NCBI GenBank assembly: GCA_002840755.1
Contig: PHBZ01000040.1
Location: 1 to 51,323 of the forward strand
Reading direction: 5' to 3'
DNA from: Chloroflexi bacterium HGW-Chloroflexi-10
GTDB taxonomy: Bacteria > Chloroflexota > Anaerolineae > Anaerolineales > Anaerolineaceae
Length of the DNA stretch: 51,323 nt
In this document: positions 9,232-18,564 of the stretch, one piece after another
Position numbering within the stretch: the first letter of the stretch is position 1
Layout: the number at the start of each line of letters is the position of its first letter
Translations under genes and position numbers: made by a program
The notes under the pieces: generated by a model
Told to the model about the DNA's origin: nothing
Database searches by the model: none
The model's input: only the letters and a program-made list of their open reading frames with translations

Positions 9232-10443
9232 ATGATTAAAAAACAACGATTGATCTCATCTATAGTCATTATCTTGATTACGTTAATATTATTTGCCATT
9301 TTTTATATTCAAGGAAAAAAACAATCTGAAAATAATTTGCAAAATTTTGTTACCGGTTATAACGCCAATACTGCCCGTGCCAAAGTTATCTCCATCATTG
9401 AGGAAGGCAAATTAACCCTGGGCAACCGCGATCAGCTTTACCAGATTTTAAGCGTAGAAGTATTGGATGGTAATTATCAGGGTCAAATTCTTCAGGTGGA
9501 TTATGGTATTCAGAATGTAATTTCCACCCAGGATTTCATTCGACAGAACGATACCATCCTGGTTAATATTGGCGAACGTCCGGACACCGGAGAAATCCGT
9601 GCCTTTTTTGCTGATTTTGATCGTCAAAAATCACTCATTATTTTGTTCATTCTGTTTGTAATATTCAGCATTGTAATCAGCGGATGGAAAGGTCTGCGTA
9701 GTTTGGTAGGGATTGCCTTTAGTCTGGTCATTATCTTGTTTTATATCCTGCCCCAAATTCTCGCCGGAAAAGATCCGGTGCTGGCCAGCATTACCGGAGC
9801 TTTTTTCTTCTTATCGGTTTCTTTATACCTCGTCTACGGTTGGAACTTAAAAACCCATTCCGCTGTAATCGGAATTTTCATCTCCTTAATTATTACCGGC
9901 CTCCTATCTGCCTTCTTTATAAATTTCAATCGGCTCACCGGATTTGGTGATGAAAATGTGTTATTTCTCACCCAAATGACCAGTACACAAATTAATATGA
10001 AAGGGCTATTATTAGCAGGGATGCTGATTGGCGCTCTGGGTGTGTTAGATGATCTGGTAATCAGCCAGTCTTCTAGTGTTTTTGAACTTTATGCCGCCAA
10101 TAATACACTTAGCTTCAAGTTTCTCTATAAACGCTCGATGAATATTGGCAAAGATCACGTGGCAGCAACAGTTAACACACTTTTCCTGGCGTATGCCGGT
10201 GCTTCTTTACCCATGCTTCTGCTGTTTTCTTTCAACACTCAGGACCCATGGTTAACCATTAATATGAGCCTGATTGCCGAAGAAATTGTGCGCACCTTGG
10301 TTGGTTCCATTGGTTTATTTATCTCCATCCCCATGACAACTGCGCTGGCGGCATACGTGGCAACCAATCAAAAAAACTATCCCTGGCTAAATCGTTATTT
10401 TGGGCCTGACAATCAATGGGATGGACATGTTCACCACCATTGA
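9232..10443 (+). CDS. YibE/F-family membrane protein
   Basis: A 403-residue integral membrane protein of the YibE/F family. An N-terminal anchor helix is followed by an extracytoplasmic beta-rich region (about 40-135, with AKVISIIEEG and VEVLDGNYQGQILQVDYG) and then about seven helices. ATG 9232 is chosen because it follows a good ribosome-binding site, GGAGGTG (9217-9223); an upstream TTG at 9211 is unlikely. The family is widespread but its function is not established. The protein ends in DGHVHHH, a small histidine cluster that could bind metal but has no known role. Confidence 0.88.
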   Translation: MIKKQRLISSIVIILITLILFAIFYIQGKKQSENNLQNFVTGYNANTARAKVISIIEEGKLTLGNRDQLYQILSVEVLDGNYQGQILQVDYGIQNVISTQDFIRQNDTILVNIGERPDTGEIRAFFADFDRQKSLIILFILFVIFSIVISGWKGLRSLVGIAFSLVIILFYILPQILAGKDPVLASITGAFFFLSVSLYLVYGWNLKTHSAVIGIFISLIITGLLSAFFINFNRLTGFGDENVLFLTQMTSTQINMKGLLLAGMLIGALGVLDDLVISQSSSVFELYAANNTLSFKFLYKRSMNIGKDHVAATVNTLFLAYAGASLPMLLLFSFNTQDPWLTINMSLIAEEIVRTLVGSIGLFISIPMTTALAAYVATNQKNYPWLNRYFGPDNQWDGHVHHH

Positions 10444-10491
10444 TTTTAAAAAAATTTATTCTATCTGAAACCTGCAGATAAAGGAGAACCA

Positions 10492-12297
10492 ATGACCGAA
10501 GACAAACCAACCCGATGGGACGTAACCAATATCTTTCCCAGCCTTGAATCGCCCGAATTTAAACAGGCATTTGATTCCACTCAACAAAAAATTGATAATC
10601 TGATTGAGTTTTTTCAAAAGAATCTGGCAAACCTCCCCAAAAATAGTGCAGCACCTCAATTCAATACGCTGCTGGGTGATTACATAACACAACTCAATGC
10701 CTTGATTGAACACCAGGGAAAAGTAACCAATTACCTGTACACATTCATTACCACCGATTCTTTTAACAAGACCGCCATGCGCTTACTCTCGGAATATGAG
10801 CAAATCACCATTCAAATTAATAAACAAGATGTGGTATTTAAAACCTGGTTCGCTAATTATGCAGAGCGTGTAGATGAGATTATAGGATGCGGTGGTGTTG
10901 TCGCTGAGCATGCCTTCCCATTAAAAGAATCCATTCAACAAAGCCGTTTCCTCATGAGCCAGTCGGAAGAGAACCTGGCAGCAGACCTGGGCCTGAGTGG
11001 CGCCGGGGCATGGGAAAAGCTGCAAGGGGTGATAACTTCTCAATTAAGTGTAGATTTCGAATTGGACGGTAAAACCCGGAAAATGCCTGCACCAGCGCTG
11101 ATCAATCTGCGCTCCCACCCAGTGGAGGATGTTCGCCGGAGTGGTTACGAGGCCGAATTGCTTGCCTGGAAAACTGTGGAAGAACCATTAGCTGCTGCCA
11201 TGAACGGGATTAAAGGATCGGTGAATGTTCTGAATAAACGGCGTAATCGTGAGGATGCACTGCACAGCGCTCTGGATGCAGCGCGCATTGACCGGCCAAC
11301 CCTGGAAGCCATGCTTTCTGCCATGCAGGATTCATTCCCTATGTTCCGTGATTATTTCCGTGCCAAAGCCAAACATTTTGGTCAGGAAAAACTCCCCTGG
11401 TGGAACCTGTTTGCCCCATTGGGTAAAACTGATACAAAATTTACTTTTGGGCAAGCGCGTCAATTTATCCTGGATCATTTTGCTGGTTTTACGCCTGAAC
11501 TGGCCGATTACGCAAAGAAAGCTTTCGACAATCATTGGATCGATGCCGAACAACGCGAAGGCAAACAAGGCGGTGCTTTTTGTATGGAAGTTCCCGGAAC
11601 CGGAGAATCGCGCATTCTATGCAATTTTGATGGCTCTCTGGATCAGGTTTCAACCATCGCCCATGAACTGGGACATGGTTTTCATAATCAATGCATAATC
11701 GATGCCGAGCGTACTCCATTACAGAAACGCACGCCAATGACACTGGCCGAAACTGCCTCGATTATGTGTGAAACCATCGTTTCTCAAGCTGTTTTGCAAC
11801 AGGCCAAGACCCCTCAGGAAGAATTGGCTGTCTTGGAATCAATGTTAAATGGCGATTCTCAGGTTGTTGTAGATATTTACTCCCGTTTCCTCTTTGAAAC
11901 CGAAGTGTTCAAGCGTCGGGCAAAATCCGAATTGAGTGCTGACGAACTTTCGGAAATCATGCTGGATGCTCAAAAAGCCACATACGGTGATGGTCTGGAC
12001 GAGCAATACCTGCAAAAATACATGTGGACCTGGAAACCACATTATTATTCCGCTGATCTTTCCTTCTATAACTTCCCATACACCTTTGGATTATTGTTTG
12101 CTACCGGGCTCTACGCCATTTATCAGCAGCGCGGTACAGCTTTCATCCCGGAATATAAGGCATTGCTGGCCAGCACCGGGCTCGGTTCAGCCGCCGAATT
12201 GGCTAATCGTTTTGGAATCGATATTCGCGAGAAAGCTTTCTGGGTCAACAGCCTGAATGTTATTTCGCAACGTGTGGAACGCTTCAAACAACTCTGA
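10492..12297 (+). CDS. pepF: Oligoendopeptidase F (M3-family zinc peptidase)
   Basis: A 601-residue cytoplasmic metallopeptidase that degrades short peptides. The zinc site HELGH is at 391-395, and the third ligand is most likely E420, in TLAETASIM, about 25 residues further on as expected for family M3. Length fits PepF (about 600). The start has ribosome-binding site AAAGGAGAA. The gene is followed by a terminator and appears monocistronic. Confidence 0.95.
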   Translation: MTEDKPTRWDVTNIFPSLESPEFKQAFDSTQQKIDNLIEFFQKNLANLPKNSAAPQFNTLLGDYITQLNALIEHQGKVTNYLYTFITTDSFNKTAMRLLSEYEQITIQINKQDVVFKTWFANYAERVDEIIGCGGVVAEHAFPLKESIQQSRFLMSQSEENLAADLGLSGAGAWEKLQGVITSQLSVDFELDGKTRKMPAPALINLRSHPVEDVRRSGYEAELLAWKTVEEPLAAAMNGIKGSVNVLNKRRNREDALHSALDAARIDRPTLEAMLSAMQDSFPMFRDYFRAKAKHFGQEKLPWWNLFAPLGKTDTKFTFGQARQFILDHFAGFTPELADYAKKAFDNHWIDAEQREGKQGGAFCMEVPGTGESRILCNFDGSLDQVSTIAHELGHGFHNQCIIDAERTPLQKRTPMTLAETASIMCETIVSQAVLQQAKTPQEELAVLESMLNGDSQVVVDIYSRFLFETEVFKRRAKSELSADELSEIMLDAQKATYGDGLDEQYLQKYMWTWKPHYYSADLSFYNFPYTFGLLFATGLYAIYQQRGTAFIPEYKALLASTGLGSAAELANRFGIDIREKAFWVNSLNVISQRVERFKQL

Positions 12298-12317
12298 TTC
12301 TTGCTCAATTTCTATCA

Positions 12318-12345
12318 AAGCCCCTCTATCTGAGGGGCTTTTTTT
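12318..12345 (+). terminator. Intrinsic terminator after pepF
   Basis: Stem AAGCCCCTC (12318-12326) and GAGGGGCTT (12332-12340) with a five-base loop, followed by TTTTT. Confidence 0.9.
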
Positions 12346-12462
12346 GCATACCTATCCGTGATTAAAAAGAAAAATGATCAGAAATATTCAGAATGATTCA
12401 GGCAGCCTTTTAACCGCATTCGTAAACCCGTAGTTTCTGAATCTCTGTAAGACCAAAAACAT

Positions 12463-12891
12463 TTATGGTGTGTGGCAGCCCTGGCAAATTCCCGGAATCG
12501 TCATTTGGGTCCATTGTGCTTCAAATCCCAAAGACTTCTGCAAAATTATTTGAACCGAGTCGAACACATTTTGGTCCACCGTAAAAATACCACCACATTT
12601 CTGGCAAACCATATGCACATGGGGCAGCCGTGTGCCGCATAGCTCAAAATAATTCTGCCGGTCATTCGAGTGAATCTCCTGCACCAAACCAATCTCTTTT
12701 AACAAATCCAGTGTCCGGTATACGGTTGATCGGTCTAAACTGGGCTCTATAGATTGGATCAATGTAAACACATCTTCCGCAGACACAGGATTGGCTTGAT
12801 CATGCAAAGCCTCTAAGACAAGTTTACGCTGTACGGTTAATCGTAAACCACGCAGTTTTAATTGTTCACGGAAAAAATTTTCACAAGACAT
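12463..12891 (-). CDS. Fur-family metal-dependent repressor
   Basis: A 142-residue Fur-superfamily regulator. The N-terminal winged helix includes LDRSTVYRTLDLLKEIGLV, the DNA-recognition helix of the family. The C-terminal dimerisation domain has HVHMVCQKCG and ends with GICQGCH, the paired CxxC motifs of the structural zinc site. Whether it is Fur, Zur or PerR cannot be decided by eye. It is transcribed away from the EamA transporter gene. The 185-base gap between them carries the palindrome GATCTgcctaAGATC at 13001-13015. Confidence 0.9.
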   Translation of the reverse strand: MSCENFFREQLKLRGLRLTVQRKLVLEALHDQANPVSAEDVFTLIQSIEPSLDRSTVYRTLDLLKEIGLVQEIHSNDRQNYFELCGTRLPHVHMVCQKCGGIFTVDQNVFDSVQIILQKSLGFEAQWTQMTIPGICQGCHTP

Positions 12892-13000
12892 ACGGAAAAA
12901 CCTGATTTCCTAAGAGGTATCCATTGTACCTGATTTCATGTATTTTGGATTTTTTTATTGAGCATTCCAGATAAAAAACAATCTTTCAGACCGTATTTAG

Positions 13001-13015
13001 GATCTGCCTAAGATC
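13001..13015. promoter_or_regulatory. Palindrome between fur-family gene and transporter
   Basis: GATCT and AGATC flank a five-base centre. The site sits in the divergent gap upstream of both genes, where a repressor operator would be expected. It does not closely match the classical Fur box, so its role is a guess. Confidence 0.35.
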
Positions 13016-13076
13016 GTTTTATGATTTCAGATTGGTTGTGTTAGAATCCTTCTTTCCACTCCTAAGAGGTGCAACC

Positions 13077-13982
13077 ATGGGCGAAATTGCGGCGTTATTG
13101 ACTGCGTTATGTTGGACGGGTACATCCTTATTCTTTTCCTCTGCCGGTATGCTGGTCGGTTCAAAAACCGTCAATCGCACCCGTTTATTAATGGCAGTGG
13201 TATTCCTGAGCTTAACTCATCTTTTCGTGACTGGCAGTCTCATCCCCCTTCATGCAGAAGGGTTTCGTTGGCTATGGCTGGGGTTATCTGCGATTGCCGG
13301 TCTGGTTATTGGGGATGCGCTTTTATTTCAAGCCTTTGTCATGATTGGAGCACGTGTTGCTATGCTGGTTATGGCGATCGTTCCGGCAATCAGCGCTATT
13401 TTGGCATGGCTCTTCCTTGGAGAAAACCTGGGTATTTGGGCAATTTTGGGCATGGCACTGACCATGTCCGGAATTGTGTTGGTTATTCTGGACCAACAAC
13501 GGGACAAAACACAATTCAACTCAGACGAATCACGCAAACGCCTGTGGATGGGCATTCTATTCACACTGGGCGGAGCCTTGGGGCAAGCCGGGGGATTAAT
13601 TCTTGCAAAAAAAGGACTCACAGGTGATTTTCCGGCTTTATCCGGCGTCCTGATGAGAATGATCGTTGCCATGATCGCTATCTGGTTACTCACCTTTATT
13701 CAGGGCGAAACCCGCCAGAATTTCCAACGATTGAAAGAGCAGCCAAAAGCCGTAAGGCTTATTATTGGTGGCGCTATATTCGGCCCTTTCATTGGGGTTT
13801 GGCTCTCATTGATTGCCGTGCAGTTCTCGAAAGTCGGCATTGCTTCCACGCTTATGTCACTGACACCCATTCTGCATTTACCAATTGTTGCCTTATGGCT
13901 CAAGGAACGCATCAATGCTCGTGCGATTATTGGCACTGTGATTGCCATGATTGGCGTGGCAGTCATATTTTTAAAGCCTTGA
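13077..13982 (+). CDS. EamA/DMT-superfamily transporter
   Basis: A 301-residue membrane protein with ten predicted helices in two homologous five-helix halves, as in EamA drug/metabolite transporters. The first half ends near ILDQQRDK, and the repeat resumes with LWMGILFTLGGALGQAGG. The last helix contains IIGTVIAMIGVAVIFL. ATG 13077 is chosen because it follows GAGGT (13066-13070); the open frame starts earlier, at 13032, without support. The substrate is not predictable. The divergent Fur-family neighbour suggests possible metal-linked control, but this is positional inference. Confidence 0.85.
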   Translation: MGEIAALLTALCWTGTSLFFSSAGMLVGSKTVNRTRLLMAVVFLSLTHLFVTGSLIPLHAEGFRWLWLGLSAIAGLVIGDALLFQAFVMIGARVAMLVMAIVPAISAILAWLFLGENLGIWAILGMALTMSGIVLVILDQQRDKTQFNSDESRKRLWMGILFTLGGALGQAGGLILAKKGLTGDFPALSGVLMRMIVAMIAIWLLTFIQGETRQNFQRLKEQPKAVRLIIGGAIFGPFIGVWLSLIAVQFSKVGIASTLMSLTPILHLPIVALWLKERINARAIIGTVIAMIGVAVIFLKP

Positions 13983-14077
13983 TCAGGCAGATTTCCCAAC
14001 CCGATGGTGAAATGTGTCACTTGTATTTTTCCAATAACTTTTATAAGATGGGAAAGATCATAGTCGATTGAACCCCC

Positions 14078-14317
14078 ATGCAGATTCAACTTAAATTACT
14101 CGCGAATTACCGTACCCATCTTCCACAACACGCGGAAGATAACACTATTCCGCTAACCCTGCCGGATAACTTTCTGGCAGACGGCTTATTTGAGCTATAC
14201 CACTTACCCCCTATTCCGGAAAGTGTGATGCTGATTAATGGATTAACTCCAAAAGAAGAACAACTATTACAAGAAGGCGATGTGATCTGTATCTTTCCCG
14301 CAATGGCCGGGGGATAA
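14078..14317 (+). CDS. MoaD/ThiS-like sulfur-carrier protein
   Basis: A 79-residue ubiquitin-fold protein ending in AMAGG. The C-terminal Gly-Gly is adenylated and thiocarboxylated in MoaD, where it supplies sulfur for molybdopterin. It has the family pattern NGLTPKEEQLLQEGDVICIFP before the tail. It lies 22 bases upstream of an aldehyde:ferredoxin oxidoreductase gene, an arrangement that fits a role in tungsten-pterin cofactor supply for that enzyme. No strong ribosome-binding site precedes its ATG. Confidence 0.85.
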   Translation: MQIQLKLLANYRTHLPQHAEDNTIPLTLPDNFLADGLFELYHLPPIPESVMLINGLTPKEEQLLQEGDVICIFPAMAGG

Positions 14318-14339
14318 TTAAAAAATCAGGAGGTAAAAT

Positions 14340-16196
14340 ATGCAAGCCTGGCACGGAAAAACTCTCAGAATTGATTTGACAACTCAGACAACTCGGGTGG
14401 AAACAGTTGACCCTCAAATGGCTAAAGATTATCTGGGAGGCCGTGGCTGGGCCATAAAATACCTGATGGATGGGATGGATCCGAGAGTCGACCCATTATC
14501 CCCACAAAACATGCTGGTTATGGCTACAGGGCCGTTAACTGCAACGAATACACCCACCGGAAACCGTTATATGGTGGTTACGAAATCTCCTCTTACCGGT
14601 GCACTGACCGATTCCAATTCCGGAGGTTACTTCCCCACAGAAATGAAAAGGACAGGGTTCGATTGCTTCATTTTTGAAGGAAAATCCGCAGAACCGGTTT
14701 ACCTGTGGGTTAACAACGATACAGTGGAAATTCGCCCTGCCGGGCACCTCTGGGGAAAGACCGTACCTGAAACAGAGGACCAATTGATCAGCGAAACGGA
14801 CGCCAAAGCGCGAGTTGCCTGTATCGGCCCGGCGGGTGAAAACCTGGTACGCATCGCCAGTATTATGAATGATAAGCATCGTGCTGCAGGTCGTTCCGGT
14901 GTGGGTGCTGTCATGGGTTCAAAAAATCTTAAAGCTGTAGTTGTCCGCGGCACCCTGCCAGTACAGATCGCAGCGCCCGACGAAATGGAAAAAGTTTGCA
15001 AGGCAATGGCCAAAAAGGTTGGCGATGTGATGAAAGCTGGCGCTGCCATGCGTGTCTATGGAACATCCTACGTGCCGCCGATTACCAATGAAATGGGTAT
15101 TCTACCCACCAGAAATTTCCAGAGTGGCCGTTTTGAAGGAATCAAGGGCATTACCGGTGACGTCATCAACGAGAAGTTTCTTAAAAAGCCCAAACCTTGT
15201 TACCGTTGTCCTATTGCCTGTGGACGTGACACTAAAGTGGATGACCCGAAATATGCCGGCGAAGGTGAAGGCCCGGAATATGAAACCATAGCAGCGTATG
15301 GCAGTGCCTGCGGTGTGGATAATATGGCCGCTATCATTAAAGCAAATTATCTCTGCAATGAGCTGGGTCTGGACACAATATCTGCCGGGATGACAATTGC
15401 CTGTGCCATGGAAATGGCAGAAAAAGGGCATATTCCGCTCAGTCATATTGGTTTTAACCTTCATTTTGGCGACCCGGATGCGATGATAGACCTGACCCGG
15501 CAGATGGCCTATCGCCAGGGTTTCGGTAATTCTCTGGCCGAAGGCAGTTTTCGTCTGGCGGAACAATATGGGCACCCGGAATTGGCTGTAACTGCCCGTA
15601 AACAGGAATTTCCCGGCTATGATCCGCGTGGTGCGCAGGGCATGGGTTTATTGTATGCCACCTCCAATAAAGGCGCATCGCATATGGCCGGAGACCTGGC
15701 CTATAGTGAGGTTTTTGGGGTTCCTGAAAAAATTGATCCTTTGACCACCGAACGCAAACCGGAATTGATTATGCGCTTTGAAGATGCCTTTGCGGTCGTT
15801 GATGCCACCGGAATATGCGTATTTCTCAGTGTACGCTATATGTTCGATCCCAAGGTCGAACTTTGGCCTACACCGCTGGCAGAGATCATGCGCTATGCAA
15901 CCGGCGAAGATTACACCCCGGAGACTTTGCTGCGTGCCGGCGAACGCATTTTTAACCTGGAACGCCTATTCTTATTACGAGCCGGTTTTACCGGCGCAGA
16001 CGACACTCTGCCCGAACGCATGCTTAAAGAACCGCTGCCTGAAGGCCCAGCGAAAGGATATGTGGTTCAACTGGACAGAATGTTGCCTGAATTCTACAAG
16101 GTTCGTGGATGGGATAGTAATGGTGTACCCACACCAGAAAAATTAAAAGAATTAGGTCTTACGGAATATGCCCAATTTCAGCAGTCCATAATTTGA
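14340..16196 (+). CDS. aor: Aldehyde:ferredoxin oxidoreductase (tungsten-pterin, 4Fe-4S)
   Basis: A 618-residue cytoplasmic enzyme that oxidises aldehydes to carboxylates and reduces ferredoxin. The [4Fe-4S] ligands are C287, C290 and C294 in CYRCPIAC, plus C493 in TGICVFLS. This spacing nearly equals that of the Pyrococcus furiosus enzyme (288, 291, 295, 494). The N-terminal pterin-binding domain contains GPLTATNTPTGNRY and SNSGGYFPTEMKRTG. A strong ribosome-binding site, AGGAGGT, precedes the start. It forms a two-gene unit with the upstream MoaD-like protein. Homologues may handle aromatic, aliphatic or sugar aldehydes; the subtype cannot be set by eye. Confidence 0.95.
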   Translation: MQAWHGKTLRIDLTTQTTRVETVDPQMAKDYLGGRGWAIKYLMDGMDPRVDPLSPQNMLVMATGPLTATNTPTGNRYMVVTKSPLTGALTDSNSGGYFPTEMKRTGFDCFIFEGKSAEPVYLWVNNDTVEIRPAGHLWGKTVPETEDQLISETDAKARVACIGPAGENLVRIASIMNDKHRAAGRSGVGAVMGSKNLKAVVVRGTLPVQIAAPDEMEKVCKAMAKKVGDVMKAGAAMRVYGTSYVPPITNEMGILPTRNFQSGRFEGIKGITGDVINEKFLKKPKPCYRCPIACGRDTKVDDPKYAGEGEGPEYETIAAYGSACGVDNMAAIIKANYLCNELGLDTISAGMTIACAMEMAEKGHIPLSHIGFNLHFGDPDAMIDLTRQMAYRQGFGNSLAEGSFRLAEQYGHPELAVTARKQEFPGYDPRGAQGMGLLYATSNKGASHMAGDLAYSEVFGVPEKIDPLTTERKPELIMRFEDAFAVVDATGICVFLSVRYMFDPKVELWPTPLAEIMRYATGEDYTPETLLRAGERIFNLERLFLLRAGFTGADDTLPERMLKEPLPEGPAKGYVVQLDRMLPEFYKVRGWDSNGVPTPEKLKELGLTEYAQFQQSII

Positions 16197-16236
16197 TATT
16201 TATGAGATTCTTATTCCCAGAAGAATAAAGTATCCC

Positions 16237-16242
16237 TATAAT
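16237..16242 (+). promoter_or_regulatory. -10 element of a probable leaderless promoter
   Basis: A perfect TATAAT ends eight bases before ATG 16250. TTCCCA (16214-16219) sits 17 bases upstream as a weak -35. No Shine-Dalgarno sequence is present. Confidence 0.55.
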
Positions 16243-16249
16243 TCAAATA

Positions 16250-18433
16250 ATGATCAAGTCGATTTCCATAATTCCTATCATTGCAGCCACCATCGCCGCA
16301 GCGATTGGGATGTATTATATTTACCTTTATATTAAAGGACTGCGTCAAAGTGCTCATTTAGCCTTCGGTTTATCTAGTATTGCAGTATTCTTCTATGCAA
16401 TGAGCACTTTTGGTATTTATAATGCCACGAATCTAACTGATAGTCTGAATTCTCAACGGTTGAGCGTATGTGCGTTCGTCATCTTTACCCTCAGCTATTT
16501 CACTTTCTTAATGGAATTCACCCAAACCAAAAGCAAATCTTCTTACATTTGGGCATTAAGAATTTTTGGATTACTGATCATTCTTTCTCAGATCTTCATC
16601 CAGAATGAGCTTACCTGGATATCCAGTCAAACCAATTCGCGGATCATCAATTTTTTTGGAGAGAAAATTCCAATTTTTGAATCTATACCGGGTGTCTTTA
16701 CCAATATTTCCTTTGGATTAGGTATCTTTATTTACCCGTTCGCTCTATATATTATTTTTAATTCCTATAAACACGTGGCCTGGAAGAAAAACCATCCTTT
16801 AATGATTTCTACAATCATTATTTTTTCATCATTTCTAAATGACACATTTGTTGCCATTGGTTTTTACAATTTTATATATTTGCTTGAAATATCGTTTATT
16901 TCTATCATCATATATATCGCCTTATTGCTTTCCAGAACAGTCAATGAAGCTGCGGCCATGAAAGAAAAACTTGAAGCTGCAATTGTGGAATTGGAGAATG
17001 GCCGTAAAGAGTTGGAATCAAAAGTATTGGAACGTACTCAGGAATTTCAATTTCAGGCGGAATACTTTCGTTCCCTGGTTGAGAACAGCCCAATTGCAAT
17101 CGTTGCATTGGATAATAATCAACGAGTCACCAATTGCAATCATGCTTTTGAAATTTTGTTTGGCTATACATTTGAAGATGCCTATCAAAAAGACCTGGAT
17201 TCATTGATTGCTTCGGAAGAAGTTTACCAGGACGCTCTGGCATTAACCGAAAAAGTTCTTGCCAGCGAAAAAGTTGCCACAACAGGTATGCGCAAACGTA
17301 AAGATGATAGTATGGTGCATGTTTCTATATCCGGTGTTCCTGTCATCGTCAACAAAAAGAAATTGGGGGTTTTGGGTATATACCAGGATATCAGTGCGCG
17401 AATAGAAGCTGAACAATTCCTGCGGGAAAGTGAAATTCGTTACCGCAGCCTGTTCGAAGATTCTCCGATATCTTTATGGGAAGAAGATTTCAGCCGGGTC
17501 AAAATTATGATTGATATTATAAAGAAACGAAGGATTCCCGATTATAAAGCGTACTTCACTTCCCACCTGGATGAAGTAAAAGATTTACTTCAATTAATCA
17601 GAATTATCAACGTAAACCAGGCTACCCTGAAACTATTTGGTGCTCTCGATAAAACAGATCTGATTTCCGGATTGTGTGAAATCATCCCGGAAGATTCATT
17701 ACCAATCATTGCAATGGAATTTGCTGCACTGGCTCAAGGTGAAACCAGCTTCATTAGTGAAATTGATCAAAAAAATTTCCAGGGAGAAACCCTGCACGTC
17801 ATTCTGCGTCTCTCGATTGCACCCGGCAGTGAAGACACCTGGGAAAAAGTTTTCGTTTCCATTATCGACATCACTGAACGTAAAATGAATGAAAGCTTTC
17901 TGGAATATTTATCTCACCACGACCAACTCACCGGACTGGCAAACCGCGCATTACTTTTTGACCGGCTCAGCCAGGCCATTGCCCGGGCCCGGCGCAATCA
18001 AAACGAAATGGCTGTCTTTTTTATCGATCTGGATGGATTCAAACAAATCAATGATCGCTTTGGACATGCAGTTGGAGACCAATTACTCATGTTGGCCGCT
18101 CGCCGGCTGCAACAGGGCCTGCGTGATTCAGATACTGTTGCACGCGTGGGCGGCGATGAATTTGTTTTGGCTTTGGAAAATTTCACCGACCGTGACGCAA
18201 TCACACCAATTGCTGAGAAATTTCTGGAAACTATTGCAAAACCTTATCAAATTCAAGGCAACATCTGTCATATTACCGCCAGTATTGGTATTGCCATATA
18301 CCCTTTGGATGGTAATGACCCTGAACAATTAATAACAAACGCTGATACAGCTATGTACCGTTCCAAACAATGGGGAAAAAATCAGGTGCGGCACTTCAGC
18401 AAAAAAAACGAAGACTTACCCGCGCAGCCATAA
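16250..18433 (+). CDS. Membrane-bound diguanylate cyclase with PAS sensors
   Basis: A 727-residue sensor that makes the second messenger cyclic di-GMP. About seven membrane helices (residues 1-230) resemble the seven-helix sensor region of some histidine kinases. A coiled coil follows, then two PAS-like domains (about 280-390 and 395-545) and a C-terminal GGDEF domain. The active-site GGDEF is at 634-638, and the inhibitory RxxD site (RDSD) lies five residues before it, so product inhibition is expected. There is no EAL domain. The ATG lies only eight bases after a TATAAT and has no ribosome-binding site, pointing to a leaderless transcript. Confidence 0.92.
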   Translation: MIKSISIIPIIAATIAAAIGMYYIYLYIKGLRQSAHLAFGLSSIAVFFYAMSTFGIYNATNLTDSLNSQRLSVCAFVIFTLSYFTFLMEFTQTKSKSSYIWALRIFGLLIILSQIFIQNELTWISSQTNSRIINFFGEKIPIFESIPGVFTNISFGLGIFIYPFALYIIFNSYKHVAWKKNHPLMISTIIIFSSFLNDTFVAIGFYNFIYLLEISFISIIIYIALLLSRTVNEAAAMKEKLEAAIVELENGRKELESKVLERTQEFQFQAEYFRSLVENSPIAIVALDNNQRVTNCNHAFEILFGYTFEDAYQKDLDSLIASEEVYQDALALTEKVLASEKVATTGMRKRKDDSMVHVSISGVPVIVNKKKLGVLGIYQDISARIEAEQFLRESEIRYRSLFEDSPISLWEEDFSRVKIMIDIIKKRRIPDYKAYFTSHLDEVKDLLQLIRIINVNQATLKLFGALDKTDLISGLCEIIPEDSLPIIAMEFAALAQGETSFISEIDQKNFQGETLHVILRLSIAPGSEDTWEKVFVSIIDITERKMNESFLEYLSHHDQLTGLANRALLFDRLSQAIARARRNQNEMAVFFIDLDGFKQINDRFGHAVGDQLLMLAARRLQQGLRDSDTVARVGGDEFVLALENFTDRDAITPIAEKFLETIAKPYQIQGNICHITASIGIAIYPLDGNDPEQLITNADTAMYRSKQWGKNQVRHFSKKNEDLPAQP

Positions 18434-18564
18434 ATTAACTGTTACAATCATTCTTGCTTAAAGAGTGGCAATTCCGGCTGTTTTGTCTTAAAATCAAATA
18501 GAATTTCAAACCTGTTCAGACACCGAGAAATCCGGTTTCATACCATTTGATTAAGGAGTTACTT

